Source: Myxococcales bacterium
GTDB taxonomy: Bacteria; Myxococcota_A; Bradymonadia; UBA7976; UBA1532
Length of the DNA stretch: 34,122 bases
Assembly (NCBI GenBank): GCA_009692505.1
Contig: SHZC01000032.1
Coordinates: 1-34,122 of the forward strand
Direction of reading: 5' to 3'
Part shown: positions 14,944 through 22,804 of the stretch, piece by piece
Position numbering within the stretch: the stretch's first letter is position 1
Layout: the number at the start of each line of letters is the position of its first letter
Notes under the pieces: generated by a model
Databases searched by the model: none
What the model saw: only the letters and a program-made list of their open reading frames with translations
Told to the model about the DNA's origin: nothing
Translations under genes and position numbers: made by a program

Positions 14944-15594
14944 GAGGGCCATGCCAGCGATCCACGCGGCGAGGCAGACGAGCGTCGAGGCCGCGCAGAG
15001 GAGTGCGGGTCGCCGGCGGGGTCTAAGCTCGGCGTCGAGGCCTCGGAAGATGAGCGCGAAGAGGGACGCGACGAAGCCCAGAAACCCGAGGGACGCGGCC
15101 ATCGCCCACGCCGCGTGCGGAGCGTGATCGAGCGCCAAGTACCCTCGATGCGCCGCGAGCCGGTCCTCGCGGCTGAGCCCTTCGCTGCCGTTTGTCTCCC
15201 AGTCCTCTTCGGTGGTCACACGGGCCAATCGCTCGTCCACGTCGGCTCGCCGCTCGATGAACGGCGTATACAGGCTGCGCGTCGCGAAGATGCCGGCCCG
15301 GAGCCGACGTAGGGCCAAGAGCTCCGTCGGTCGATCACCTGCGGACGCCGCCGCGAGCGCGATCCGATCGAGAGCGTCGGCGGCCTCGACCGGGGCGCTG
15401 GCGAACGGCAAGTACCAGCGCATGGCGTAGCCGTAGTGCTCAATGGCGGACTCGGTCGTCGACCCGGCCTCGGCGGAGTGGCCCGCGGCGAGCTCTGCCC
15501 GGCCTTCCAACCCCACCCGCAGACCGAGAGCCGCGAAGACGAGTCCGACCGCGACCATCCACGGCAAGGCCCCGTGGCTGCGCGAGAAGGTCAA
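14938..15594 (-). CDS. Small membrane protein of an ABC exporter operon
   Basis: 218 residues of no recognised family. One N-terminal membrane helix (about 12-30) is followed by an Ala/Arg-rich helical outer domain (about 35-160) with HYGYAMRWYLPFASAP. Two C-terminal helices (about 165-185 and 197-216) flank RGLDAELRPRRR. The start is TTG at 15594, overlapping the stop of the ABC permease gene (TTGA), with no clear ribosome site, so translation probably depends on the upstream gene. The position suggests an accessory subunit of the transporter. Its outer domain resembles a TPR-like helical hairpin, but this is a guess. Confidence 0.75.
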   Translation of the reverse strand: MTFSRSHGALPWMVAVGLVFAALGLRVGLEGRAELAAGHSAEAGSTTESAIEHYGYAMRWYLPFASAPVEAADALDRIALAAASAGDRPTELLALRRLRAGIFATRSLYTPFIERRADVDERLARVTTEEDWETNGSEGLSREDRLAAHRGYLALDHAPHAAWAMAASLGFLGFVASLFALIFRGLDAELRPRRRPALLCAASTLVCLAAWIAGMALA

Positions 15595-16376
15595 GTGAAG
15601 TCGCGGCGGGCGAAGGCCATTGAGGCGAGCACGAGCACCACCCCCGCATACGCGAAGCCCGCGGCGGTCGCGTGATAGACGTAGCTGAACGGCAGGCTTG
15701 ATTCGTAGACCACGTAGGCGGTGACGTTGAACTGCGAGAGGTCCGGCGCGGCGGCGGCGGCGGCCTTGAGGAAGGCCACGAAAGGGTCGGCCTGGGTGGC
15801 GGCGTTGGTGTCCTCGGAGAGCCGCATCGTCGCGATGCGATCCCCAAACCGGCCCACGACGAACACGCCCAGCGTGAGGAGGCCGGACAGGAACGGCGTG
15901 GAGAACGAGGAGAAGAAGAGGGCGACGGCACCCACCACCATCACCTCGACGTAGATGAGCCAGATCGCCTTCACCATCAGGAGGCCAAACTCAGCGTCGA
16001 GCGCGAGGAACTGACCGAAGAGGACGAGACCCATGATCGCGACCTGGACCGCCATGGTTACGCCGATCCCGAAGTACTTCCCGAGGAGGAACTGCCACCG
16101 ATAGATGGGCTTCGGGAGGATCGTGTAGATGGTCTTTCGCTCGACCTCTTTGTAGACGAGGTTGACCCCGATGAAGATGCAGATGAGCGAGGAGAACGTG
16201 GAGCACAAGAAGAGCCCCATGTCCTTCACGAGGCGCACCTCCTCGTGCAGCGAGGCCTGACTCACCGCGAGCGTCAAGAACAGGAGGCAGACGGCGAAGG
16301 CGATGAGGCTCGCGAAGACCCGGTTGCGGACGCCTTCACGGAACGTATTCAAGGCGATGATGTAGATCTGCCTCAT
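15591..16376 (-). CDS. ABC-2 type exporter permease
   Basis: 261 residues, six hydrophobic segments, typical of ABC-2 permeases of the NosY/GldF type. It has an N-terminal amphipathic stretch (IIALNTFREGVRNRV), first helix about 20-40, then the conserved loop YKEVERKTIYTILPKPIYRW and LLGKYFG between helices two and three. The last helix ends near FARRDF. It pairs with the ATPase upstream, whose stop overlaps its ATG (ATGA). The ATG at 16376 is chosen because the protein begins at the usual permease start; the frame stays open upstream only as an antisense-like extension of the ATPase region. Substrate is unknown; this family includes copper-processing, gliding and antibiotic exporters. Confidence 0.88.
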   Translation of the reverse strand: MRQIYIIALNTFREGVRNRVFASLIAFAVCLLFLTLAVSQASLHEEVRLVKDMGLFLCSTFSSLICIFIGVNLVYKEVERKTIYTILPKPIYRWQFLLGKYFGIGVTMAVQVAIMGLVLFGQFLALDAEFGLLMVKAIWLIYVEVMVVGAVALFFSSFSTPFLSGLLTLGVFVVGRFGDRIATMRLSEDTNAATQADPFVAFLKAAAAAAPDLSQFNVTAYVVYESSLPFSYVYHATAAGFAYAGVVLVLASMAFARRDFT

Positions 16377-17359
16377 GCGCGCGACGCCTCCTCCACGAAG
16401 ATCTCTTCCAGGGAGCGGCGGTGCGGTATCACGCTGACGACCGAGGCTCCAAGCTCGAGGGCGCAACGGATGAAGCCGTCCACGGAGTCGGTCGCCGTGA
16501 GGTGATAACGCCACTCGCCCTGAAGGGAGACCGCGGCTGTCGCGAGTCCGGAGAGGCTGGGCAAGGCCGCCTCGCTGACGGCGCGGAGCACCACCTCGAC
16601 CCCCGCCGTGGGTGACTCAAGCAGCTCGGCGACCGGACCGATGCGGTGAAGTTTCCCCTTCACGATGATCGCTACGCGGTCGGAGATTTGTTCGACATCT
16701 TGAAGAATGTGACTTGAGAAGAAGACCGTCTTGCCCTTCGTGCGCAGCTCGTAAATGAGGTCGCGGACCTCTTTGCGGCCGAGGGGATCAAGCCCGCTCA
16801 TCGGCTCGTCGAGCACGACCAACTCCGGGTCGTTGATCAGCGCCTGAGCGATGCCGATGCGCTGCACCATGCCCTTGGAGAACTTGCGAATCGGTCGATT
16901 AATCGCGTGCGTCAGCCCGACGCGGTCAATCAGGGCCAGCGCGCGTTTGCGGCGCTCGCCGGCGGTCATCGGGAAGAGGCCACCGTAGAAGTCCAGGAAC
17001 TCCAGCGGGGCCAGGTGCTCGTAGAAGTAGGGCTGCTCGGGCAGGTAGCCTAGGCGGTTGCGGGCGTCGCGATCTCCGAGGGGCCGACCGAGGAGGGTGC
17101 CGCTGCCCCGGGTCGGTCGAATCAGGCCCATGAGCATCTTGATGGCGGTCGTCTTTCCAGCGCCGTTGGGCCCGAGAAATCCAAAGATCTCCCCCGGCTC
17201 GACGGCCAGTGACAAGCCACGCAGGGCATCGACGCGATGGCCGATACCTTTGATGCCCAGGCCCCCGAACGCGCTCCCAATGAACGGCATTGATCCCAGG
17301 AAGCCGAGATCGAAGCTCTTGTGCAGATCGTCGAGGGTGAGGACAGGGCCCGTATGCAT
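16373..17359 (-). CDS. ABC exporter ATPase, GldA/NosF-like
   Basis: 328 residues. Walker A GPNGAGKT (63-70), Q-loop Q109 in LPEQPYFYEHL, signature FSKGMVQR (about 160-167, with SKGMQ-like wording typical of ABC-2 ATPases), Walker B VVLDEP (181-186), D-loop SGLDP and switch His217 in SSHIL. A C-terminal domain (about 240-328) is the extension of drug/Na-type exporters. A Gly/Phe-rich insert at about 18-42 sits before the first core strand continues, which is unusual. It couples ATP hydrolysis to the permease encoded next. The ATG at 17359 is preferred over the GTG just before it. Ribosome site is weak. It is the first gene of a three-gene operon and diverges from the hexapeptide-repeat gene. 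Confidence 0.9.
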   Translation of the reverse strand: MHTGPVLTLDDLHKSFDLGFLGSMPFIGSAFGGLGIKGIGHRVDALRGLSLAVEPGEIFGFLGPNGAGKTTAIKMLMGLIRPTRGSGTLLGRPLGDRDARNRLGYLPEQPYFYEHLAPLEFLDFYGGLFPMTAGERRKRALALIDRVGLTHAINRPIRKFSKGMVQRIGIAQALINDPELVVLDEPMSGLDPLGRKEVRDLIYELRTKGKTVFFSSHILQDVEQISDRVAIIVKGKLHRIGPVAELLESPTAGVEVVLRAVSEAALPSLSGLATAAVSLQGEWRYHLTATDSVDGFIRCALELGASVVSVIPHRRSLEEIFVEEASRA

Positions 17360-17397
17360 CACCGCGATATGCCAAACGCGGAACGGCGAGGCAAGGG

Positions 17398-17877
17398 GTG
17401 CCCCTCCGTGCCGAGTTGCCGGGAGCGCGGGCCTTTGCCAACATGGCGCCCGTGAAAGCCCCGGAAACGAACCCCGAGCGAAGCGGCGTGGTGATCGAAC
17501 GCGGCGTCGTGCTCATCGGAGCCGAGCGCATCTCCTTTGGCCGAAACGTCTATCTCGGGCACGAGACCGTGCTCGAGGCGGGGTCGAGCGGGTCGATTCA
17601 CATCGATGACGACACCTGGGTCGGTCAGCGTTGCGTGCTTCGGACGGAGGGACGACTTCATGTCGGTCCCGCCGTCGGTGTGGGGCCGTTTGTTCAGATC
17701 GAGGGCGACGTGCATGTCGAGGCGGACGTGGACATCGGGGTGGCCACACGCATCATCGGCCCCTCGGTGATTGGCCGAGGGGCGCAGATTGGCGCGGGCG
17801 CGGAGGTGCGCGGCGTCGTAGCCCCCTATGCCGTCGTCGCGGGCACTCCGGCTCGTGTCCTGCGGTTTCGACCATGA
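17398..17877 (+). CDS. Hexapeptide-repeat (left-handed beta-helix) protein, acyltransferase-like
   Basis: 159 residues from GTG 17398, which has GAGG about 6 bases upstream; an ATG at 17443 is the alternative. The body is a left-handed beta-helix with many I/V-G-x-x-x-x turns, for example IDDDTWVGQRCVL, VGPAVGVGPFVQIEGDVHV and IGPSVIGRGAQIGAGAEV. It ends in APYAVVAGTPARVLRF, the standard ending of serine O-acetyltransferase/maltose acetyltransferase-type enzymes. The catalytic His usual in this family is not obvious, so it may be an acyltransferase with an altered site or a structural carrier. The stop overlaps the start of the GT2 gene (ATGA), so it probably works in the same glycan or lipid pathway. 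Confidence 0.78.
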   Translation: MPLRAELPGARAFANMAPVKAPETNPERSGVVIERGVVLIGAERISFGRNVYLGHETVLEAGSSGSIHIDDDTWVGQRCVLRTEGRLHVGPAVGVGPFVQIEGDVHVEADVDIGVATRIIGPSVIGRGAQIGAGAEVRGVVAPYAVVAGTPARVLRFRP

Positions 17878-18605
17878 AGTCAAGGTCCTTGACCATCGTC
17901 ATGGCGGCCTTCAACGAAGAAGACGCCTTGCCGTCGACGGCGGCTCGAAACCTTGCGTACCTGCGGGCTCACGTCGCGGACGGTGAGCTCATCATCGTCA
18001 ACGACGGCTCGACCGACGGGACGGCCGCCTTGATTGACGAGCTCATGGCGTCGAACGTGGAGGTCTCGGCCTATCACCTCGAGCGCAACAGCGGCATGGG
18101 GGCGGCGCTCCTCCGCGGGTTCGGAGCGGCCACGAAGGAGTGGGTCACGATCATGCCCGCTGACGGACAGATTGATCCCTTCGAGCTCGAGGGATTTTTT
18201 GCCGTCGCCGACGACGCTGATCTCGTGACCTCCTTGTATCGAAATCGGCAATACCCCCCTGGGCGAAAGGTGCTCTCCGTGGGCCTACGCGCGCTGACGG
18301 CGGTCATCGTTGGGACCCGGGCCCGAACCGAGGGCATCTATCTCGTTCGCCGCTCGGTCCTTGAACAGCTCGGCGCGGACTCCAAGAGCTTCTTGCTCAA
18401 CCTGGAGATCCCCATTCGAGCGAAGCGGGGCGGCTATCGCGTCTCGACGGTGTTCATGAACGTGCATGACCGCGTCGCGGGCGTCTCCAAGGCGACGAGC
18501 GCGCGCCGCGTGATTCAGACCTTTGGGGAGCTATTTCGTCTCCGACTTCGGATGGAGTCCGAGCGTCTGACGGGGCGCTCTCAGGGCGCGCGGGTCAAGC
18601 CTTGA
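17874..18605 (+). CDS. GT2 glycosyltransferase, dolichyl-phosphate mannose synthase-like
   Basis: 243 residues, one GT-A domain without membrane helices. Opening strand IVMAAFNEEDALP (8-20), nucleotide-binding VNDGSTDGT (42-50), LERNSGMGAALLRGFGAA (69-86) and the metal region at MPADGQIDP (94-102). In DPM-type enzymes the metal motif is usually DAD; here the first Asp is Pro, leaving D97. The Arg in GVSKATSARRV near the end is typical. The family transfers mannose or glucose from NDP-sugar to a polyprenyl phosphate at the inner membrane face, giving a donor for GT-C enzymes. Start and stop each overlap a neighbour by 4 nt (ATGA, TTGA), so it is tightly coupled in a three-gene operon. Confidence 0.85.
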   Translation: MKSRSLTIVMAAFNEEDALPSTAARNLAYLRAHVADGELIIVNDGSTDGTAALIDELMASNVEVSAYHLERNSGMGAALLRGFGAATKEWVTIMPADGQIDPFELEGFFAVADDADLVTSLYRNRQYPPGRKVLSVGLRALTAVIVGTRARTEGIYLVRRSVLEQLGADSKSFLLNLEIPIRAKRGGYRVSTVFMNVHDRVAGVSKATSARRVIQTFGELFRLRLRMESERLTGRSQGARVKP

Positions 18606-19507
18606 CCGTCACTCAGCGGTTCCTCGCGCCGGTGCTTCGACTGCTCGTGATTCTCGGCGTGCTCCTCTTCCTCGCCCGAGGCGTCGACGCGGCACAGGTC
18701 GCTGAGCTCGCTTCGGCCCTGCCCGTCTCTTCGCTCCTGGCGGCGTTCGCGCTCTGCCTGATCAACATCCTGATGGGCGCATTTCGGTGGCGAGCGATGA
18801 TGACCGCCTTCGGGGCGCTCCGGAGACCGAGCTTTCTCGACCTCTTCCGGGCCACCTTGGCGACGCACTTCTATAACACGTTCCTGCCGTCCGGCCTCGG
18901 CGGTGATGTCGTGCGGAGCGTCGTCCTGCGGGACGCCTTTGCGGCCCCGACCACCGGGCTCGTCAGCGTCGTCGTCGAGCGGTTCATCGGCCTCTTGGCA
19001 CTCTCTCTCGTCGCGGGTCTGGGCTTCTTCCTCAGCCCGTCGCTCGCTCCGGTCGAGGCTTATCGGCCGTACCTCATCGTCCCGGTGCTGCTTGGCGTCG
19101 TCGCGCTCTTCGCGTTGGGCCTGACAGGGCGAGTGAGGACGTATCTGTCGAGCTTGCTTCTTGTAAGTCAGCCCGTGGTGCTGGCCCAGGCGTTGGGCAT
19201 CAGCGTCGTCGGCCACGGCATCAACATCGCTCTGTACGTGCTGCTCTGCGTCGGCCTGGGGCTGGACCTCGACCCGATGGCACTCTGCCTGGTGGTGCCC
19301 ATCGCGTTATTGGCGACGGCCATCCCGCTGTCCGTCGTAGGCGTCGGGCCGCGTGAGGTCGTCCTGGTCACGCTCTTGGGCGCGCTGGGAGTCGCCACGC
19401 CCTCGGCGCTGGTCGTCACGCTCGGGTTCTCGCTGGTCAACGTGACCGTCGCGCTGCTCGGTGGCCTGCTCGTCCTCGTTCAGCCGAGCTTGCTTCGATA
19501 CCAGTGA
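18602..19507 (+). CDS. UPF0104/LPG-synthase-TM-like polytopic membrane protein
   Basis: 301 residues with about seven or eight membrane helices. It has RWR (62-64) after the second helix, the family motif NTFLPSGLGGDVVR (92-105) and the later VERF and GVGPREV motifs (GVGPREV sits in the last third). This is the transmembrane family PF03706 shared with the flippase part of MprF; stand-alone members often sit next to GT2 enzymes and are thought to move lipid-linked sugars. The start is TTG at 18602, overlapping the GT2 stop. The function is inferred from the neighbour: possible translocation of a polyprenyl-phosphate sugar. The 3' end overlaps the convergent epimerase gene by 28 bp. Confidence 0.83.
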   Translation: MTVTQRFLAPVLRLLVILGVLLFLARGVDAAQVAELASALPVSSLLAAFALCLINILMGAFRWRAMMTAFGALRRPSFLDLFRATLATHFYNTFLPSGLGGDVVRSVVLRDAFAAPTTGLVSVVVERFIGLLALSLVAGLGFFLSPSLAPVEAYRPYLIVPVLLGVVALFALGLTGRVRTYLSSLLLVSQPVVLAQALGISVVGHGINIALYVLLCVGLGLDLDPMALCLVVPIALLATAIPLSVVGVGPREVVLVTLLGALGVATPSALVVTLGFSLVNVTVALLGGLLVLVQPSLLRYQ

Positions 19508-20436
19508 ATGGTCCGAAGGAGGCCCTCTTCGAGGTTCACCTTCGGCGCGAAGCCCAGAAGGTTGATCGCCTTGTCGATGTTCGGGATCCGCAGTTCGACG
19601 TCTGTTCGGTTGAGGGGCACGAAGTCAATGGTGCTGCTCGACGCCGCGAGCTGAACAATCTGGTGGGCGAGGTGATAGATCGTCAGCGTGCTCCGTGGGT
19701 TGCCGATGTTGAAGGCCTGCCCCACGGCGTTTGGGGACTCGAGCGCGGCGAGGATCCCTTCGAGGATGTCGTCGATATAACACCACGACCGGATCTGCGA
19801 CCCATCACCGTGGATGACGAGCGGCTCATTGCGAAGGGCGCGGGCGATGAAGTGGTGCACGGCGCCCTCACCGACCTGATTGGGGCCGTAGATATTGAAG
19901 GGCCGAATGCTCGCCGTCGGCAAGCCGAACTGCTTCTGGTAGCTCAGCGCCAAGTGCTCGGTGGCCAGCTTCGAGACGGCATAGGTCCAGCGGGCTTCGC
20001 CGACCGCGCCCAGGCTCGTAACGTCCCCCTCGGACACCTTGTACGCGTACCGCCCGAAGACCTCGCTGGTGCTGAAGTCCAGGAACCGCTTGCATCGCCC
20101 GCTGGCGAGGGAGGCCTCCAGCGCGTTGTACGTGCCGATGAGGGAGACCTTCATCGTGAGGACCGGGTTCTTCAGGACCGTGTCCACGCCCGCGATGGAG
20201 GCCATGTGGATCACGATATCGGCCTCCCGGGCGGCCTCGTTCATGGCAGCGGCGTCCATGACGTCGCCTTTGACCAGGCGCACGTTCGGGTGCGAGAGGA
20301 GCGGCGAGCCCTCGATCGCGTTGCGATGCAGGTTGTCGAAGAGTGTGACCTGGTTGTGCCGATACAGCCGCTCCGTCAGCGACGACCCGATAAATCCGGC
20401 GCCGCCGGTGATGAGAATTCGCGCGTCCTGAATCAT
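19480..20436 (-). CDS. NAD-dependent sugar-nucleotide epimerase/dehydratase
   Basis: 318 residues, the usual length of extended SDR enzymes. Rossmann motif TGGAGFIG (10-17), the acidic residue of strand two in LFDN, DVMD, the Ser/Thr segment STSEVFG (122-128), and catalytic Y152-x-x-x-K156 in YAVSK. Substrate-loop motif RPFNIYGPNQVGEGAV is typical of UDP-glucose 4-epimerase or UDP-glucuronate decarboxylase relatives. The exact reaction is uncertain. It makes or converts an NDP-sugar in the cytoplasm. The ATG at 20436 overlaps the stop of the TPR-like gene (ATGA), so it belongs to the distal part of the pilus transcription unit, where a sugar donor for surface glycans or pilin could be made. 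Confidence 0.87.
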   Translation of the reverse strand: MIQDARILITGGAGFIGSSLTERLYRHNQVTLFDNLHRNAIEGSPLLSHPNVRLVKGDVMDAAAMNEAAREADIVIHMASIAGVDTVLKNPVLTMKVSLIGTYNALEASLASGRCKRFLDFSTSEVFGRYAYKVSEGDVTSLGAVGEARWTYAVSKLATEHLALSYQKQFGLPTASIRPFNIYGPNQVGEGAVHHFIARALRNEPLVIHGDGSQIRSWCYIDDILEGILAALESPNAVGQAFNIGNPRSTLTIYHLAHQIVQLAASSSTIDFVPLNRTDVELRIPNIDKAINLLGFAPKVNLEEGLLRTIHWYRSKLG

Positions 20437-21341
20437 GGTTCCTCAATGGCCGACCCAAAGTCGGCCGCAACGTCGGGCATCAGCGTGGCGAGCGGGACGT
20501 CCAGGTTTGGAGCGTCGCTCGTCGCGTCGAGCAGAAGGTAGAAGGTGCGTGAGACGTACGGCAGTCGTTTTTTCCACCGCGCATCGAAGGCGTCGGCGTC
20601 ACGGGTCAAGGCGACCATGTCGGTTTGGCCCTCGTACTTCCGCAGGTGCTCGAGGATGCCGGCGCGCTGCGTGCGATCGTCGGTGTTCTGGAGGAGGTCG
20701 AGCAGGGCCTGGATAGCGAGCTCGTTCTTGCCGAGCCGGGAGTAAAGCGCGACGACGAGGGTGCGGAGCCGCTCCGGGGCACCGGGCATGTTCGCCGCCA
20801 TCTCGAGGTACTGGACACCCTTGTTCCGATAGCTTTGAGCGACGTCCCGATCTTCTGAACGCAACTCGACGTAGTAGTTTATGCCGATCCGGAACGCGGC
20901 TTCGTTGTCGTCCGGGAACGCCTCGAGCGCCCGCTCATAGAAGTACGTGGAGTTCATCACCGTCTCGTTGGTGAACCTCTGGCCGTAGAGCACGTTCGCG
21001 CCGGCCCAGTGGTAGACCTTCCGAAACTGCGGGTCGAGACGGAGGATCTGCTCGACGAAGTGCTGCAGCCAGGGGTACCGGCGGTCGGTCGTGAAGTGCC
21101 GACCGAAGTAGTCGACGGTTCGAAGCCAGAGGAGATCGGCGGCGGCCATGTCGTAGCCGAGAAACATCAGCCGCAACGTCCGATCGTCGGAGACGTACAG
21201 CGTCTCGACGCTCTCGACCACCGCCGCATCGGCCCGAAGCGCGCTCGCCTCGAGCCGATGGTAGGCACCGAGCACGCCGAGGCAGATGCACAGAGCGATC
21301 ACCGCGATCGCGCGAGACAGGGTTGAGGAGAGCTCAAACAC
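20433..21341 (-). CDS. Membrane-anchored TPR-like protein downstream of pilA
   Basis: About 302 residues. One N-terminal membrane helix (AIAVIALCICLGVLGAY) is followed by a helical, TPR-like outer domain: YDMAAADLLWLRTVDYFGRH, YPWLQHFVEQILRLDP, YFYERALEAFPDDNEAAFRI and a helix pair near residues 190-260. It is of no named family to me but is typical of periplasmic helical scaffolds near pilus loci. The frame opens further upstream to 21374, but that region coincides with a strong terminator hairpin and has T-rich codons; the GTG at 21341 has AGGCG upstream and is preferred. TTG 21377 and ATG 21374 are the alternatives. The stop overlaps the epimerase start. Confidence 0.75.
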   Translation of the reverse strand: MFELSSTLSRAIAVIALCICLGVLGAYHRLEASALRADAAVVESVETLYVSDDRTLRLMFLGYDMAAADLLWLRTVDYFGRHFTTDRRYPWLQHFVEQILRLDPQFRKVYHWAGANVLYGQRFTNETVMNSTYFYERALEAFPDDNEAAFRIGINYYVELRSEDRDVAQSYRNKGVQYLEMAANMPGAPERLRTLVVALYSRLGKNELAIQALLDLLQNTDDRTQRAGILEHLRKYEGQTDMVALTRDADAFDARWKKRLPYVSRTFYLLLDATSDAPNLDVPLATLMPDVAADFGSAIEEP

Positions 21342-21350
21342 CCGATCGCC

Positions 21351-21393
21351 TATAAAAGAAAAGGAGCCGGGCATCAAGCCGCGACTCCTTCTC
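21351..21393 (-). terminator. Intrinsic terminator after pilA
   Basis: On the minus strand the 5' arm GAGAAGGAGTCG-C-GGC and 3' arm GCC-CGGCTCCTTTTC pair over about 15 bp with one bulge and G-T wobbles, closing a 5-base loop (21373-21377). A T-rich tract (TTTTATA) follows directly. It starts 30 bp after the pilA stop. It covers ATG 21374, an alternative start of the next gene, and that start's AAGGAG site. Confidence 0.8.
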
Positions 21394-21422
21394 CAAGCGA
21401 ACGCGAAGTGCGTTGCTGCAGC

Positions 21423-21971
21423 TTACTCGAGCTCGTTCTTCATGAACAAACCGGCGCCACCGCTGACGTTGTTCTCAGCGTCCACGGTGCCGATGCGCTC
21501 GAAGGTCGACTCGACGGTGTCGCAGTTCAGGTCGCCGTTGGCGCGGGCGGTAAACTCGGCCGTGGTGCCGACGCCCTTCGAGTCGTAGCTGTAGACGTAG
21601 TAGAAAGGATCGTCGACGGCGAAGTTCAGGCCCTGCCAGCTGGCGGAGTTCCAGGTCTCCGAGTTGGGCAGGAACTTCTGGCTCGACTGGGCGGGGCACA
21701 TATTGGTCACGCCGGCCGGGGTCTGGGCCACGGTGACGGGGAACTGGCGAGGCACCGAGCTCCCGTTACGAAGCGCGTGCTCCTCCTGGTAGTAGGAGAC
21801 CGAGCTGTCGAAGATCTTGCGGAGGTTCATGTTGGCCTCCGAGGTCTTCGAACGGCGGATGTACTTCATGAACGCCGGGATAGCCACGGCGGCCAAGATG
21901 CCGATGATCGCCACCACAATCATGAGCTCGATAAGAGTAAAGCCCTTGGTGTTCTTCCGAAGGTTACGCAT
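21423..21971 (-). CDS. pilA: Type IV major pilin (prepilin) PilA
   Basis: 182 residues. Leader ends KNTKG(10), cleavage before F11 in G-FTLIE; E15 is the mature Glu5 needed for assembly. The hydrophobic helix [20 protein letters not shown] (15-34) is the pilin core. The globular head has one Cys pair, C92 and C150, likely a disulfide loop. The prepilin peptidase PilD would cut and methylate it; it assembles with PilB and PilC encoded in this locus. The ATG at 21971 has AAGGGA about 8 bases upstream. Codons are strongly GC-ending, as in highly expressed genes. A terminator follows. No clear sigma-54 site was found directly upstream, so it may be transcribed together with the second pilin or from an unrecognised promoter. 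Confidence 0.95.
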   Translation of the reverse strand: MRNLRKNTKGFTLIELMIVVAIIGILAAVAIPAFMKYIRRSKTSEANMNLRKIFDSSVSYYQEEHALRNGSSVPRQFPVTVAQTPAGVTNMCPAQSSQKFLPNSETWNSASWQGLNFAVDDPFYYVYSYDSKGVGTTAEFTARANGDLNCDTVESTFERIGTVDAENNVSGGAGLFMKNELE

Positions 21972-22086
21972 CGTTGTCCCTTTTCATTTCTCACGGGAAG
22001 GGTAGTTGGTGAAATGGGAGGCGGGCCCTTCCCAGGCTTCCCGCACCCAAACGAAAAAAGAGTTAAGTCACGCGGCGAACTGGCCG

Positions 22087-22626
22087 CTACTCGCCCTCTC
22101 GGTAACTCACAATGTGGGCCCGGAGAGAGCTCGTCTCGAAGAAGGACTGGTTTCCCCGGTCGCCGGTGTTCGGGGTGCAAGCATCCCCGCCGGCGTCCCC
22201 GTCAAAGTCCCCACAGGCACCCACCCAAAACCAAGGTCGATTTTCAACCTCGCCTTGAAAAAAAGGCGCGTTCCCAGGGGGAGCCTGCGTCGAGGTTCCC
22301 GCGACAATAAAATATTGGAACCAAACCGCACCGGGGCTACGGAGGTTAAGAGCAACCCAGACAGGTTGAGTGACTGGCTCCCACGCGGCCTTCTGCTCGA
22401 CCGGCAGATCAGCAGGCCAGCGAGCGGGCTGCAACGACCCGCAGTACTGGCCGAAGGACTGAAAATACGATTCCTGCGCCGCGCGAACCGCCCCAAGGAA
22501 CTGATGCACCTCAGAGCTGCGCGCCGAGTACGCATACTTACGATAGGCCACCATGGCCAGAACGCTCAAGACACCCACAATCACGACGACGACCATGAGC
22601 TCTACGAGCGTGAATGCTCGGCTCAT
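22087..22626 (-). CDS. Second type IV pilin-like protein with Ala cleavage site
   Basis: 179 residues. A very short leader MSRA is followed by FTLVELMVVVVIVGVLSVL, so cleavage would be after Ala4 instead of the usual Gly; E9 is the mature Glu5. The mature head is rich in aromatic residues (PWFWVGACGDFDGD) with Cys62, C138 and C150 and an Asp/Gly-rich stretch that could bind metal. It may be a minor pilin or a second, alternatively expressed, pilin. The ATG at 22626 has AGGAAGG 5 bases upstream; a longer start at 22656 lacks one. Its codons are less GC-rich than those of pilA. It lies between pilR and pilA and has a sigma-54-type promoter about 70 bp upstream. Confidence 0.85.
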   Translation of the reverse strand: MSRAFTLVELMVVVVIVGVLSVLAMVAYRKYAYSARSSEVHQFLGAVRAAQESYFQSFGQYCGSLQPARWPADLPVEQKAAWEPVTQPVWVALNLRSPGAVWFQYFIVAGTSTQAPPGNAPFFQGEVENRPWFWVGACGDFDGDAGGDACTPNTGDRGNQSFFETSSLRAHIVSYREGE

Positions 22627-22696
22627 AGCGGCCTTCCTGTCTGTGGGCTTGGCCATCGTGACGGTGCTCGACTTCGTTCGACTCGGCAGACCATAT

Positions 22697-22712
22697 AGCA
22701 CGGCGTATGCCA
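22697..22712 (-). promoter_or_regulatory. Sigma-54 promoter of the second pilin gene
   Basis: On the minus strand TGGCATACGCCGTGCT matches the sigma-54 consensus TGGCAC-N5-TTGCW at most positions, with the invariant GG and GC separated by exactly 10 bp. Transcription would start near 22686, leaving about 60 nt of leader before the ATG at 22626. Sigma-70-like TTGGCG-17-TATATG overlaps the same region, so it could be dual. PilR, encoded immediately upstream, is a sigma-54 activator. Confidence 0.75.
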
Positions 22713-22736
22713 CTCGCCAAGTTTTCTGCGGCGAGT
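22712..22736 (-). promoter_or_regulatory. Inverted repeat next to the sigma-54 promoter
   Basis: The 7-bp arms ACTCGCC (22712-22718) and GGCGAGT (22730-22736) are perfect, with an 11-bp spacer rich in A/T. Its 3' arm touches the -24 element. It could be an operator for a dimeric regulator or a hairpin in a read-through transcript from pilR. Confidence 0.45.
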
Positions 22737-22783
22737 TGGATGTGGCTTCACGGGCCGCTTGGCGCCGCATAAGGCGGACGGCA

Positions 22784-22804
22784 CTGTCGGGTTGTCTTGG
22801 ACAA
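22784..22804 (-). promoter_or_regulatory. Candidate PilR binding site (TGTC inverted repeat)
   Basis: A perfect inverted repeat TTGTC-CAA-GACAA (22792-22804) with another CTGTC (22784-22788) beside it. PilR of Pseudomonas binds repeated TGTC tracts. The site is about 95-105 bp upstream of the sigma-54 -12 box, the usual distance for an enhancer. Confidence 0.5.

Noticed and set aside
21978..22085. Terminator after the second pilin gene
   Set aside because: A T6 run exists, but the nearest stem is 5 bp and ends too far upstream of it.
21972..22086. Sigma-54 promoter directly before pilA
   Set aside because: The best matches have GG to GC spacing of 8 or 9 bp instead of 10, and poor -24 boxes.
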